From Lewinellaceae bacterium (lineage in GTDB: Bacteria; Bacteroidota; Bacteroidia; Chitinophagales; Saprospiraceae): 64,000 nucleotides of DNA. Positions within the stretch are counted from its first letter, which is position 1. Each line of letters starts with the position of its first letter. Made by a program: the position numbers and the translations under genes. Of this stretch, positions 8,727 through 16,363 are shown one piece after another. The notes beneath the pieces are model-generated. The model searched no databases. It saw only the letters and a program-made list of their open reading frames with translations, and was not told the origin of the DNA. The stretch lies in NCBI GenBank assembly GCA_020636435.1, contig JACJXX010000002.1, positions 620,001-684,000 of the forward strand, in the 5' to 3' direction.

Positions 8727-10412
8727 TTATCTGCTTCCCAGCCGCATCGCCTCCAGCCCATTACGCACCGCCACCTCCCATGCCTCATCCAGTTCATCGG
8801 GATTTGCCCAGTTCTCCTCGTCGAAAGCCAGGATGGTCTCTTTGAGGCATTCCAGGAAGAGCATGTAGTCTTCGGTTTGCACGCCTACGGCGGCGTGTTG
8901 CCGGGACAAGCTCTGCAACCGCTGCCCCATGGCGGTGGAAACGGAGGGGAACTGCAGGAGGCGCTCCATGGCCAGGTCGAGCATCTGGTGCTGGTATTTC
9001 CACAATTCTTCCTCAGAGGTGTTTTCCCGCGCCATGCGGGCGGTGTAGGCGCGGTCGAAAATCTCTTTGGCGTTGGGCGACTTGTCGATGAAGAAGTCGT
9101 AAAAGGTTTTGTAAAAACCTTCGATGCGGCGCACGCGGTTGTAGCTGTTGCGCAGCCTCTTCAGCAGCAGGTATTCGGGGTGTTTTTCCACCGGCTGGCT
9201 GCTGGTGGGCAGTTTCTGAATCTCTTCCAGCACTTCCTCCATATCCAGGAAGCGGCCCTGGGGGTCGTAGGAAAGCATGCGCTGCAAAGCCTGCACAAAC
9301 CCGGGCGGGCAGAGGGTATCTTTCAGCTCTTCGGAAAGGATCTTGGGGTTTTCATCAAAATCCAGGCGGCGGCGCAGGATATCCATGATGCTGTCTCCCC
9401 GGAAGAAGGGCACGCCGGTCAGCAGTTCCACCGCAATCAGGGCAAAGGAGTACTGGTCGGAAAGCGGCGTGGCCGTATCGCTGTTGACCTGCTCCGGGCT
9501 CCAGTACATGGAAAACAGCCGGATGCGTTCGAAGGAGCGCTTGTAGAAAGAAGCCTTGACCACCTGAAAAGGAGAAAGCTTGGGGCCCTTTTTCTTATCG
9601 ATGAGGATGTTGGAGGGCCAAAGGTTGTTGTGCACCAGGCCGTCCTGATGGCCCTGATGCAGAGCCCGCCCCATGGTATAGAGCATTTCCCGCACCTCTT
9701 TGATCTGGTAAGGCCAGCCCTTGGCCAGGCGTTCGGAAAGGCGCATGCCGTCGATGTACTCGGTCACGATGTAGCGCGGCGGGGCGTCCAGGCCTTCGTC
9801 GATGATGCTGATGATACCGTCCAGGCCGGAGAGCTGCTTGGCCTTGCCGACCTCCTCGCGGATATTTTCCAGATTCTCATCGTCGATAATGGAAATGGGC
9901 TTGACTACCTTGATCGCCACCCGCTGTGGAGTGTTTGTAATGTTATCCGCCTTCTCCGCTTTGTAGATGATGGCTGTGTCTCCGGAGGAAATCTTTTCCA
10001 GGTTGATGTAACGTTTGGCGAGCTTTTGCTCCAGCAGGGCCTGAAATTCCGCTTCGTTCTTCGCCAGGGTGATCTGCATGATCTCCTTGTTGCCTTCCTC
10101 CACCACGCCTTCATCCGTCTTATGGATGTGGCGGAGCAGCTGCAGCAGCGACTTTTTGATCTGGATCAGCCGAACGCGCTCTTCTTCGCCGGTGATGGCC
10201 TTTTTCAAAGCCTCCTGGCGGATTTCGTTGAAATCGCTCAGGAGCAAAGAGACCGTAATGCTGTATTCGGTATATTTCACCAATGGCTTCAGTTCCTCGA
10301 ATACGGCCTCCAGCAGATTGTTCTCGATCAGCCCTTCCATGCGGTCGATGTTGTCCTTCAATGCTTTCATACCCTCTTTCTGATGTGGAGCCAGATACAA
10401 TACGGGAAACAT
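8727..10412 (-). CDS. Effector-associated domain - pseudokinase - globin fusion protein
   Basis: A 561-residue three-part protein. Residues 15-97 resemble an effector-associated domain (EAD11 type: VSLLLSDFNEIRQEALKKAI then LLQLLRHI). Residues 133-402 have a Ser/Thr kinase fold: glycine loop ISSGDTAIIYKAEK, VAIK lysine (K168), YWSPEQ and SDQYSFALIAVELLTG. The catalytic loop reads HNNLWPSN instead of HRDLKPEN (Asp to Asn263, Lys to Trp265) and the DFG position reads PFQ, so it should be a pseudokinase. Residues 420-561 look like a globin: FYKTFYDFF, SPNAKEIF (Phe452 at CD1), KYQHQML (Gln474 near E7) and LSRQHAAVGV with candidate proximal His506, then AWEVAVRNGL. Predicted role: a heme or gas sensor signalling through EAD docking (inference). 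There is no membrane segment. An in-frame ATG at residue 15 is a possible alternative start. Confidence 0.8.
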   Translation of the reverse strand: MFPVLYLAPHQKEGMKALKDNIDRMEGLIENNLLEAVFEELKPLVKYTEYSITVSLLLSDFNEIRQEALKKAITGEEERVRLIQIKKSLLQLLRHIHKTDEGVVEEGNKEIMQITLAKNEAEFQALLEQKLAKRYINLEKISSGDTAIIYKAEKADNITNTPQRVAIKVVKPISIIDDENLENIREEVGKAKQLSGLDGIISIIDEGLDAPPRYIVTEYIDGMRLSERLAKGWPYQIKEVREMLYTMGRALHQGHQDGLVHNNLWPSNILIDKKKGPKLSPFQVVKASFYKRSFERIRLFSMYWSPEQVNSDTATPLSDQYSFALIAVELLTGVPFFRGDSIMDILRRRLDFDENPKILSEELKDTLCPPGFVQALQRMLSYDPQGRFLDMEEVLEEIQKLPTSSQPVEKHPEYLLLKRLRNSYNRVRRIEGFYKTFYDFFIDKSPNAKEIFDRAYTARMARENTSEEELWKYQHQMLDLAMERLLQFPSVSTAMGQRLQSLSRQHAAVGVQTEDYMLFLECLKETILAFDEENWANPDELDEAWEVAVRNGLEAMRLGSR

Positions 10413-10591
10413 AATCGGTTTTTTTACGCAGGCGAATGCGGCCTGCCCTTATCTGTCCTGAAATTGTTCGTTCCCCTTAATGACGAAAACGGCCCCGGTA
10501 ATGTCGCCTCCAAAATAATATTTAACAAAAGTTTATTTGTCCCTTAACGCGGAAGCGGTTGATTGGTTACTGGCAAATTCAACCCAATCAA

Positions 10592-11445
10592 CTAATCAAC
10601 AACCCATTCCATTTCATACTGGCCCACATACCGCTCAAACCCCAATCCGTAGAGAAAATCCTGGCTTTCTTCATCCTCATGGCTGACGTTGAGGAGGGTC
10701 AGCCGCGGGTTGCCCAACTGGGCGAGATGGAAAAACAGCAGGCGGCCAAGGCCGCGGCCGCGATGCCCGGGATGCACTCCGTACTGAACGATCCTGCCCG
10801 AGCCGGGAATGATTATGCCATAGGCCAGCAATTGCCCGGCTTTTTCAATGGCCAGATACTTCATAAATTCCTGGCCCCGGCGGGCGGCGGCCAGGGAATG
10901 CTGCCAGGTAGGCTCATAATTCCAGAAGGAGGGCAACAGGCGCCCCAGGGCAGGCCCGAACGCACCGCCACGCTGATGCCCGGGCCCACTGCCGGCTCCT
11001 GGCGCTGCATTTCACCTTTGAAGCAATCGACCTCCCTCAATTTCCGAAACCCCACCTGCCGGTAGGCGCGAATGGCGCGCTCATTGGAATCGATGACTTC
11101 CAGAAAAACCCTGCGGATGCCGGAAGCAGCCAGGCGGGGCTTCAGAAAATCGTACATCTGACCCACCAGGCGAAGGCCCCGGTATTCGGGAATGACGCCG
11201 GTGCCGCCGTTATAAGCCGCCGCCTGGCCCTTCACTTCGCCAATGCCATGCAACATCAAGCCCACCAGTTGCTTGCCGTCAAATGCGCCGGTGGAGTAGT
11301 CCAGGCGGAGGTTTTCCTGTTGCATCTTCTGTTTCAAAAAAGAAGGGGTAAGGTTTACCGGTACCATGTAATCGGCAAAAGCCTGATTGAAGGCGCTGAT
11401 GAGTTGTGCCGGCTGAAGATGGGCCAAATTGGAAATGGATATCAT
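10592..11445 (-). pseudogene. Double-GNAT acetyltransferase with a frameshift
   Basis: Two overlapping reading frames together make one GNAT-type protein of about 280 residues. The first (11445 down to about 10950) starts MISISNLAHLQPAQLISAFN and has the acetyl-CoA region NGGTGVIPEYRGLRLVGQMY and EVIDSNERAIRAYRQVGFRK. The second (about 10950 down to 10592) continues SFWNYEPTWQHSLAAARRG and has a second core, VQYGVHPGHRGRGLGRLLFF. The shift lies around 10930-10980, in a run rich in G and C. A single missing or extra base in life, or in the assembly, explains it. N-acetyltransferases of this tandem form are known; the substrate is not predictable. Confidence 0.7.
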
Positions 11446-11463
11446 GGCGCAATAAAAACTTGA

Positions 11464-12066
11464 TTAACCCGGCCCCTCCGCCATCAGGAGTTGGTGGAGT
11501 TGCATCCCTTTTTTATAAAAGTCGACGATCTGAGACGGCAAAAGCAGTTGGTTCTTGCGATACAGGATCAGATAGTAGTTCAGGCCTTCCATAGTCCAGT
11601 TTTTTTCGATGGTGAAAAATTGCAGGACCCCTTCGTTGAAGCTGGCGCGGATGTAGCCTTCATCGTCCCCTTTGAGCAGGTATTGGCCGGAGAATTTGGG
11701 GTATCGCTCGAAGTCGATATCATCCATGCCCAGCCAGGCGCCCATTTTGTGGAAGAAAGTTTCCGGTTTCATCAGAAATTGGGGCAGGCCGAGCCTTTTG
11801 GATTGAACGTAAAAAACGGTCTGCTTGAAAACGCGGGCGCTTTTGCCGGTACTGACGGCAAAGCGGTAATCAAAAATCCGGACATCCAACTCCAGCATGC
11901 CATCTTTTCGGGATAGTAAATTGGTGATCTTCCGCCGGCCGCCCCGGCTGAACAGTTTAAAATCTTTGAGCATGGTGTGCAACCCCCAGGTATCCTCCGC
12001 CTGGTATTCCATTCCCAACTCATAAGCGACGTTCTTTAATTGAATAGGCCGGCTGCTGTATGGCAT
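11464..12066 (-). CDS. Conserved-looking hypothetical protein
   Basis: A soluble protein of 200 residues, start MPYSSRPIQLKNVAYELGME, with no signal peptide or membrane segment. It has a well-formed mixed alpha/beta composition (RIFDYRFAVSTGKSARVFKQ, TVFYVQSKRLGLPQFLMKPE, LNYYLILYRKNQLLLPSQIV) and normal codon use, so it is very likely a real gene. I do not recognise the family. It lies 18 bases downstream of nothing on its own strand but just before the GNAT gene (18-base gap), so the two may be transcribed together. Confidence 0.6.
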   Translation of the reverse strand: MPYSSRPIQLKNVAYELGMEYQAEDTWGLHTMLKDFKLFSRGGRRKITNLLSRKDGMLELDVRIFDYRFAVSTGKSARVFKQTVFYVQSKRLGLPQFLMKPETFFHKMGAWLGMDDIDFERYPKFSGQYLLKGDDEGYIRASFNEGVLQFFTIEKNWTMEGLNYYLILYRKNQLLLPSQIVDFYKKGMQLHQLLMAEGPG

Positions 12067-12244
12067 AATGTAAAAGGTAACTGGTACCTCAGAAAGATAA
12101 TTATTTTGCGGATGGCATGCAGAAAAAGCAGGGATTTTTTGGAAAGGGAAGGGCTCAAAACAGCCAAAGCCGGAGAGATTTCATTTGCCTCCTGCCGGGA
12201 AGCAGGCAAAAGCAGAGCCACCTCCGGCGGCGCGATATTTACAC

Positions 12245-12472
12245 TCAGGCGGCGTGCTTCTGAATGAAGAAGCTGGCGTCTTGTACGGTTTCGATCGCCT
12301 CTGCCTCTTCCGGAGTGAGGTAGACATTGAAACGGCTCTCCAGTTCGGCGATCAGCAACAGGAGATCTATGGCATCGAGGTTGAGGTCATCTTGCAGATG
12401 AGTGTAGGGATGAATGTACTTAACAGGCACGTTGAGCCTCCAACTGATGAGGTCGATGATGCGTTGTTGCAT
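12245..12472 (-). CDS. Acyl-carrier-protein-like protein lacking the attachment serine
   Basis: A 75-residue acidic helical protein of ACP size and pattern: MQQRIIDLISWRLNVPVKYI, then HLQDDLNLDAIDLLLLIAEL, then TPEEAEAIETVQDASFFI. In functional ACPs the second helix begins D-S-L, with Ser carrying phosphopantetheine; here it reads D-A-I, so it cannot be loaded in the usual way. The ATG at 12470-12472 gives the standard ACP length; longer in-frame openings upstream encode unrelated residues. It could be a structural or regulatory ACP relative. No fatty-acid or polyketide genes are adjacent. Confidence 0.68.
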   Translation of the reverse strand: MQQRIIDLISWRLNVPVKYIHPYTHLQDDLNLDAIDLLLLIAELESRFNVYLTPEEAEAIETVQDASFFIQKHAA

Positions 12473-12700
12473 GTTATTAAGTGTTGAGTGTGAGACGGCT
12501 TGATCTATCATAGCGAAAATTTGCTTGCTTTTATTCGATGTTAAGAACGCACACCCCCCCCTATTGGTTGCCTGGCTTTTTTGTATTTCGACAAAAAATG
12601 ACGCCAGGCCCATCAGAAGTGCCTCCAAAGGCTTTAAGCGCTGTTCCGGCTGATGAATAACAAGGAGCAAAAGATAGCCGTTACACTCAACTCCCGGGAG

Positions 12701-13417
12701 CTACAGTTCGTAATTTGGCCCCAGTTCTTCTCCCTTGCTGGCGTAGAAATCGTTGATGATCTGAACGACTTCCTCCGGGCTGTCGGTAATGGGCATGAGG
12801 CTCAGGTCTTCGGGGTTGACGTTCTGATGCTGCTCCAGCATGACCTCCTGAATCCAGTTCTTCAGGCCGGTCCAGAAGTTCGTCCCCACCAGAATAATGG
12901 GCAATTTGGTGATCTTGTTGGTCTGCACCAGGGTCAGCACTTCGAAGAGTTCGTCCATCGTGCCGAACCCGCCCGGAAGGGCCACCAGGGCCTGGGCGTA
13001 CTTCACGAACATCACCTTTCGGACAAAGAAGTAACGGAAGTTCAGGTTGCTGTCCGTGTCGATGTATTGATTGTGGCCCTGCTCAAAGGGCAGGTCTATG
13101 TTGAGGCCAACCGAGCGGCCGCCGTACAGGTGGGCGCCTTTATTGCCCGCTTCCATAATGCCGGGGCCGCCGCCGGTGATGACGCCGTAACCGGCTTCGG
13201 TAAGCAAGCGGGCAATGTCGACTGCTTTTTTATAGAAAGGGTCTTCCGGCCTGGTGCGGGCCGACCCGAAAATGGAAACGCAGGGGCCCATCTCGTTCAT
13301 GGTTTCGAAACCTTCGACGAATTCGGAGATCACTTTAAACATGGTCCAGGAGTTCTCGCCTTTGAGTTGGCGGCCCCACGGTTTCATTTGCTGTCTTTTG
13401 ACAAAGTTCTCGGTCAT
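12701..13417 (-). CDS. LOG-family protein (TIGR00730 Rossmann fold)
   Basis: A 238-residue protein of the LOG/lysine-decarboxylase-like family. It has the diagnostic motifs GVITGGGPGIMEAGNKGA and ALPGGFGTMDELFEVLTL (PGGxGT with downstream Glu), plus VSIFGSARTRPEDPFY near the start. Family members cleave nucleoside 5'-monophosphates (cytokinin-type ribotides or AMP) to base and ribose 5-phosphate; many bacterial copies are simply nucleotide hydrolases. The protein is soluble and of ordinary length for the long subgroup. Its closest neighbours on the same strand are about 230 bases away, so it is probably its own unit. Confidence 0.88.
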   Translation of the reverse strand: MTENFVKRQQMKPWGRQLKGENSWTMFKVISEFVEGFETMNEMGPCVSIFGSARTRPEDPFYKKAVDIARLLTEAGYGVITGGGPGIMEAGNKGAHLYGGRSVGLNIDLPFEQGHNQYIDTDSNLNFRYFFVRKVMFVKYAQALVALPGGFGTMDELFEVLTLVQTNKITKLPIILVGTNFWTGLKNWIQEVMLEQHQNVNPEDLSLMPITDSPEEVVQIINDFYASKGEELGPNYEL

Positions 13418-13470
13418 GGTACTACATATCTTTGGTTAAGCTATTCGGTGTAGCCAGGGCAGGTTTTCCA

Positions 13471-13571
13471 CTAGTCCAAGCGGCACGAATTAACGGGACA
13501 GTTAAGAGCCCTGGAAACCTGGCTATATGGGCTGCCGAAACTGCCCGGTTATTTCGTTCTAGTCGCACTAG
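13471..13571. repeat. MITE-like element, family A copy 1
   Basis: A 101-bp element beginning CTAGTCCAAGCGGCACGAAT and ending CGTTCTAGTCGCACTAG. The ends are imperfect inverted repeats sharing ACGAAWTAACSGGG after a variable stretch. The same two ends enclose a different 136-bp body at 27309-27444. The interior can fold (CAGTT...AACTG around GCCC/GGGC). It abuts the left end of the IS1182-family element at the shared CTAG. Confidence 0.7.
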
Positions 13572-15222
13572 CAGCCTGTCGGAGAACTCCCTGACGCCCC
13601 TGTATGCAAGCCTCAGGCAGCTCAGCGCCGCGGCCCAGCGGCCAAAGATGGCCCGGCGCGACGGGCCAGTTGGTTTCAATTTGGCCTGTTATCGAAGCCC
13701 AGCAGGCTTATCAGCCTTCTGTGACATACCTTTTTGGCTATAAACCCGCCTTTCGGGCCTATTTTTATGCGTTTATCAATACAAAAAGCCTTTTGAGGTT
13801 GAAAGCGCTACAAACAAGGAGCCATTCGCCATTAATAGCTACTTCGCCCCTGAAAGAAAACCGGCGGAAGCCCATGATTTCCTTGATAATCCCGAATACG
13901 GGCTCTACCGTCATTTTGCGCAAGCGGTAAATGGCACGCCCTATTTCTGTTTTAAGCTTATGGCTCATTTGCATTGAAGGGGTAGCATGCTCGCCGGGCG
14001 GCTCCAGATCTTGTTTGGCCAATTGTTGATCCAGCCATTGGTTATGAGCTTGCTTGCCTACCGCTATATAGGCATCAACTTCTCGCTGCTGGCAGCCTTG
14101 TACATTGCCTTGGCTAAAATAGCCGTTATCGGCTGCTAACCTGTCCACATTCCCTAATATCGCCGGGATAACATCCAAGACGGGAAGCAATTCTTGGGTA
14201 TCTACACAATGAGCATTGGCCAAAGCGCCAACAATAAGCATTTGTCCGCTTACAGCCGCTTGAGCATTATAACATTGATCGAAACCATCGCTGGTTTTCA
14301 TGATCCTGGATTCAGGGTCAGTAAAGTTGTATTGATCCTTAGCCGTAGGCCCCTCTTCCGGCGCCGTAGGTTTTTTCCCTTTGGTTTTCTTCCCGCTTTG
14401 CTTTTCTTTTTCCTCGCGGGCCTTCATCTTGGCTTCGTATTCGGCCTGTTCCCGCTCAAAACGCTCCTTAGCCCGCTGTTCAATTACCTTCTTGGCCGCC
14501 TGGATCTTTTCTATGCGATCCTCCCGCCGCTGTATCTCGGCCGGTATGTCCAATTCCTGGCCCTCCTGCATATCCACCTGTTTGGCCCTCTCCATCAAGC
14601 GCTCTACTTCTTCTTTAAATTGTTGCTCCAGGCGCTCCATGTGTTCATAACTCATCGCGCTATGCTTGGAAGCATTGGCCTGGATCTTCGTCCCGTCTAT
14701 GTTTACCTGCCCTACCTTCACAAAGCCCAGCGACTGGGCGATCAACAGGATCTGCACAAAGCAGCCGCCTATTTGTTCCAGGAAACGCTTGCGAAAATCC
14801 GCCAGTGTGTCGTGATCCGGGTGCAGGTTGCCCGAAATGAACCGAAACGCCACCGAGTCGTAGGTGGCTTCTTCTATTTTCCGCGAGCTGTACACCCCGG
14901 TGGCATAACCATAGAACAGCAAGCCTAATAGCATCCGGGGGTCATAGGGCGGCGGGCCAGACGGCTTGTACTCCTTGTAGATAGCCGATAAGTCCAGCTG
15001 CTCCGTTATCTCAACCACAAACCGCGCCAAATGCTTTTGCGGAAGCCATTCGTCTATCGAGGCGGGCATCAAATGCTCCTTGTTCCGGTCAGGGGTAATA
15101 AACTTACGCATAGCATGATCTATTTGAGGGCCCAATTTATGCCCTTTATTCCTTCATCGCTCTTGGAATCCCTATTTTTCGGCCAGCGTTGCCCTAGCAG
15201 CCTGTTCTCCGACAGGCTGCTA
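13569..15222 (-). mobile_element. IS1182-family insertion sequence
   Basis: About 1.65 kb, bounded by TAGCAGCCTGTCGGAGAAC on the left and its exact 19-base reverse complement on the right. Both ends sit in a CTAG tetranucleotide, so the true end could be two bases either way, consistent with a 4-bp palindromic target. Just inside the right end the sequence CTAGCAGCCTG...CAGGCTGCTAG also forms a hairpin. The transposase gene inside is intact. The element sits exactly at the CTAG that ends the adjoining MITE-like repeat. Confidence 0.88.
13765..15135 (-). CDS. IS1182-family transposase
   Basis: A 456-residue DDE transposase. The N-terminal half has the conserved PYDPRMLLGLLFYGYATGVY and NLHPDHDTLADFRKRF segments. 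The catalytic core shows VNIDGTKIQANASKH (Asp), VDRLAADNGYFSQGN (Asp) and VEPVFGIIKEIMGFRRFSFR (Glu). A charged, probably coiled-coil stretch rich in Glu and Lys (about residues 165-260) lies between the two Asp motifs, as in other members. No frameshift or stop is visible. An alternative start is the ATG eight codons in (MRKFITPDRN), which fits the family better. Confidence 0.93.
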   Translation of the reverse strand: MGPQIDHAMRKFITPDRNKEHLMPASIDEWLPQKHLARFVVEITEQLDLSAIYKEYKPSGPPPYDPRMLLGLLFYGYATGVYSSRKIEEATYDSVAFRFISGNLHPDHDTLADFRKRFLEQIGGCFVQILLIAQSLGFVKVGQVNIDGTKIQANASKHSAMSYEHMERLEQQFKEEVERLMERAKQVDMQEGQELDIPAEIQRREDRIEKIQAAKKVIEQRAKERFEREQAEYEAKMKAREEKEKQSGKKTKGKKPTAPEEGPTAKDQYNFTDPESRIMKTSDGFDQCYNAQAAVSGQMLIVGALANAHCVDTQELLPVLDVIPAILGNVDRLAADNGYFSQGNVQGCQQREVDAYIAVGKQAHNQWLDQQLAKQDLEPPGEHATPSMQMSHKLKTEIGRAIYRLRKMTVEPVFGIIKEIMGFRRFSFRGEVAINGEWLLVCSAFNLKRLFVLINA

Positions 15223-15248
15223 GTCATTAGTTAAACGCTGCTCAGCGC

Positions 15249-15280
15249 AAAAAAGCCCGCCCATTTCGTTTTGGGCAGGC
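15249..15280 (-). terminator. Rho-independent terminator, minus strand
   Basis: Read on the minus strand, GCCTGCCC and GGGCGGGC pair around a 10-base loop and are followed by six T. It lies 80 bases beyond the end of the response-regulator remnant and would have terminated that gene. Confidence 0.65.
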
Positions 15281-15358
15281 CTAACTAGTTAAGTCTTTTC
15301 GGGCTAAATTACAAATGTCGCAATTAATCTTGTCAGGTTTTAATGGCTTGACAAAGAT

Positions 15359-15482
15359 TTAACCGTTATAATTCAGGAATTCTTCTTCAATAAACTGATG
15401 CAAGGCTTCTTTGTCATTGAACCGGCCGAAGGCTTCACGCACAGTGCAGCGGATGCGTATTTCATCATCGACGATCAGGATT
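15359..15482 (-). pseudogene. Response-regulator remnant
   Basis: About 40 codons on the minus strand read ILIVDDEIRIRCTVREAFGR then FNDKEALHQFIEEEFLNYNG and a stop. The first part is the hallmark opening of a receiver domain (the acidic DD pair after a hydrophobic strand); the rest has no receiver core, so most of the domain is missing. There is no start codon and a stop lies directly upstream. The break coincides with the outer edge of a possible small element (15481-15673). A good terminator still lies downstream, supporting the view that a real gene once ended here. Confidence 0.5.
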
Positions 15483-15673
15483 TAGGGGCATTGATTTGAT
15501 GTAAAATACCCCATCTTGTACGGAGAGGACAAAGGGAAGGTTGCAGAAAAATTGTGTTTTTTAATATATGAAATACATTGTTAATAAAATGCTCTAAATA
15601 AGACAATACAGGAATATGGGTGCGATTCTCATTTGTACCCATGTAGCAGATAGCTTGGGGAAATGCCCCTAAA
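15481..15673. repeat. Possible small element with 12-bp inverted ends
   Basis: TTTAGGGGCATT (15481-15492) and AATGCCCCTAAA (15662-15673) are perfect inverted repeats 193 bp apart. The left end coincides with the point where the response-regulator remnant stops making sense. No target duplication is evident and the interior has no gene. GGGTGCGATTCT (15618-15629) is also inverted at 15982-15993, beyond the neighbouring MITE. The sequence from here to the MITE holds nothing else I can name. Confidence 0.35.
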
Positions 15674-15818
15674 ATTCAGGAAAACACGGTTTCACAGTCC
15701 CCTTGCTCCACTGTTATGGAGCCTACGGCCTCAACAATGGAACCGGGAAACCATGTAACAGTACTTCGAGGGAATAATTCCGGGTGTTTTCATGCCCAGA
15801 AACATAAGGGGGTACAAA

Positions 15819-15983
15819 CTAGTGCCTCGCGCACTAAATAACAGGATATAAAATGGACTCTTTTGCCGCCATACTGCGTTGTTCGTCGCTCATATAGTCC
15901 CGCTATGCTCGCTCCTCACGCCTTGTCTGGCAACAAAATAGCCTCATTTTCTATACCCCGTTACTTAATGCGCGAGGCACTAG
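15819..15983 (-). repeat. MITE-like element, family B copy 1
   Basis: A 165-bp element with near-perfect ends CTAGTGCCTCGCGC and GCGCGAGGCACTAG. It is the inverse orientation of the copies at 35627-35792 and 62211-62375. All three share an interior containing, in the other orientation, GACGAGCAACGCAGTATGGC and a CAGACAAG box. There is no open gene across it. It lies about 30 bp beyond the stop of the XisI gene. Confidence 0.85.
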
Positions 15984-16014
15984 AATCGCACCCCAGGAAT
16001 ATTCTCGCTGGAAT

Positions 16015-16359
16015 TCAGGCCACCGCAAAATCCGTATCCGGGCGCATAATCGGCGCGTGGAAGCCCAGGACGATATCTTCTTTCGGTATGCCCTTTTCCA
16101 GCAGCCGGTCCACGATGATCAGGTCAGTATTGTCTTGATGCAGCCACACCCGGCCATTATCTTTGACTTCAATGTGGATGATGATGCCATAAAAACGGCT
16201 TTCCCCCATCCATCCATTCATGACTAATAAGTAATTGCTGTTATTCTCATCAAAAATAATTTGATTAGTTACAGTATCATCGTTGGAATCAGGATTTAAG
16301 CCTGCAACTTCATTTATTATCAGCTTTACAATTTGTTTATATCTCTTTACTTTTTCCAT
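16015..16359 (-). CDS. xisI: XisI-family protein
   Basis: A 114-residue protein matching the XisI (fdxN element excision controlling factor) pattern: YKQIVKLIINEVAGLNP, NNSNYLLVMNGWMGESRFYG, IIIHIEVKDNGRVWLHQDNT, then LLEKGIPKEDIVLGFHAP and the ending RPDTDFAVA. XisI normally accompanies XisH, a small nuclease-like protein, but no XisH is next to it. Here its ATG lies four bases after the stop of the pentameric ligand-gated channel gene on the same strand, so it is likely translated from the same message. Its role apart from XisH is unknown. The gene ends close to a family B MITE. Confidence 0.85.
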   Translation of the reverse strand: MEKVKRYKQIVKLIINEVAGLNPDSNDDTVTNQIIFDENNSNYLLVMNGWMGESRFYGIIIHIEVKDNGRVWLHQDNTDLIIVDRLLEKGIPKEDIVLGFHAPIMRPDTDFAVA

Positions 16360-16363
16360 TTTA

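Noticed and set aside
8727..10412. Calling the kinase domain catalytically active
   Set aside because: Both acidic catalytic residues (HRD Asp and DFG Asp) are replaced, so transfer of phosphate by the normal mechanism is not expected.
8598..10547. A 649-codon plus-strand reading frame over the pseudokinase gene
   Set aside because: It is the antisense shadow of the minus-strand kinase-globin gene; its translation has no recognisable domain and is rich in His, Gln and Leu, as expected from reading GC-rich genes backwards.
15863..16138. A 91-codon plus-strand frame over a MITE and the end of xisI
   Set aside because: It mixes MITE sequence with antisense xisI sequence and has no coding character.
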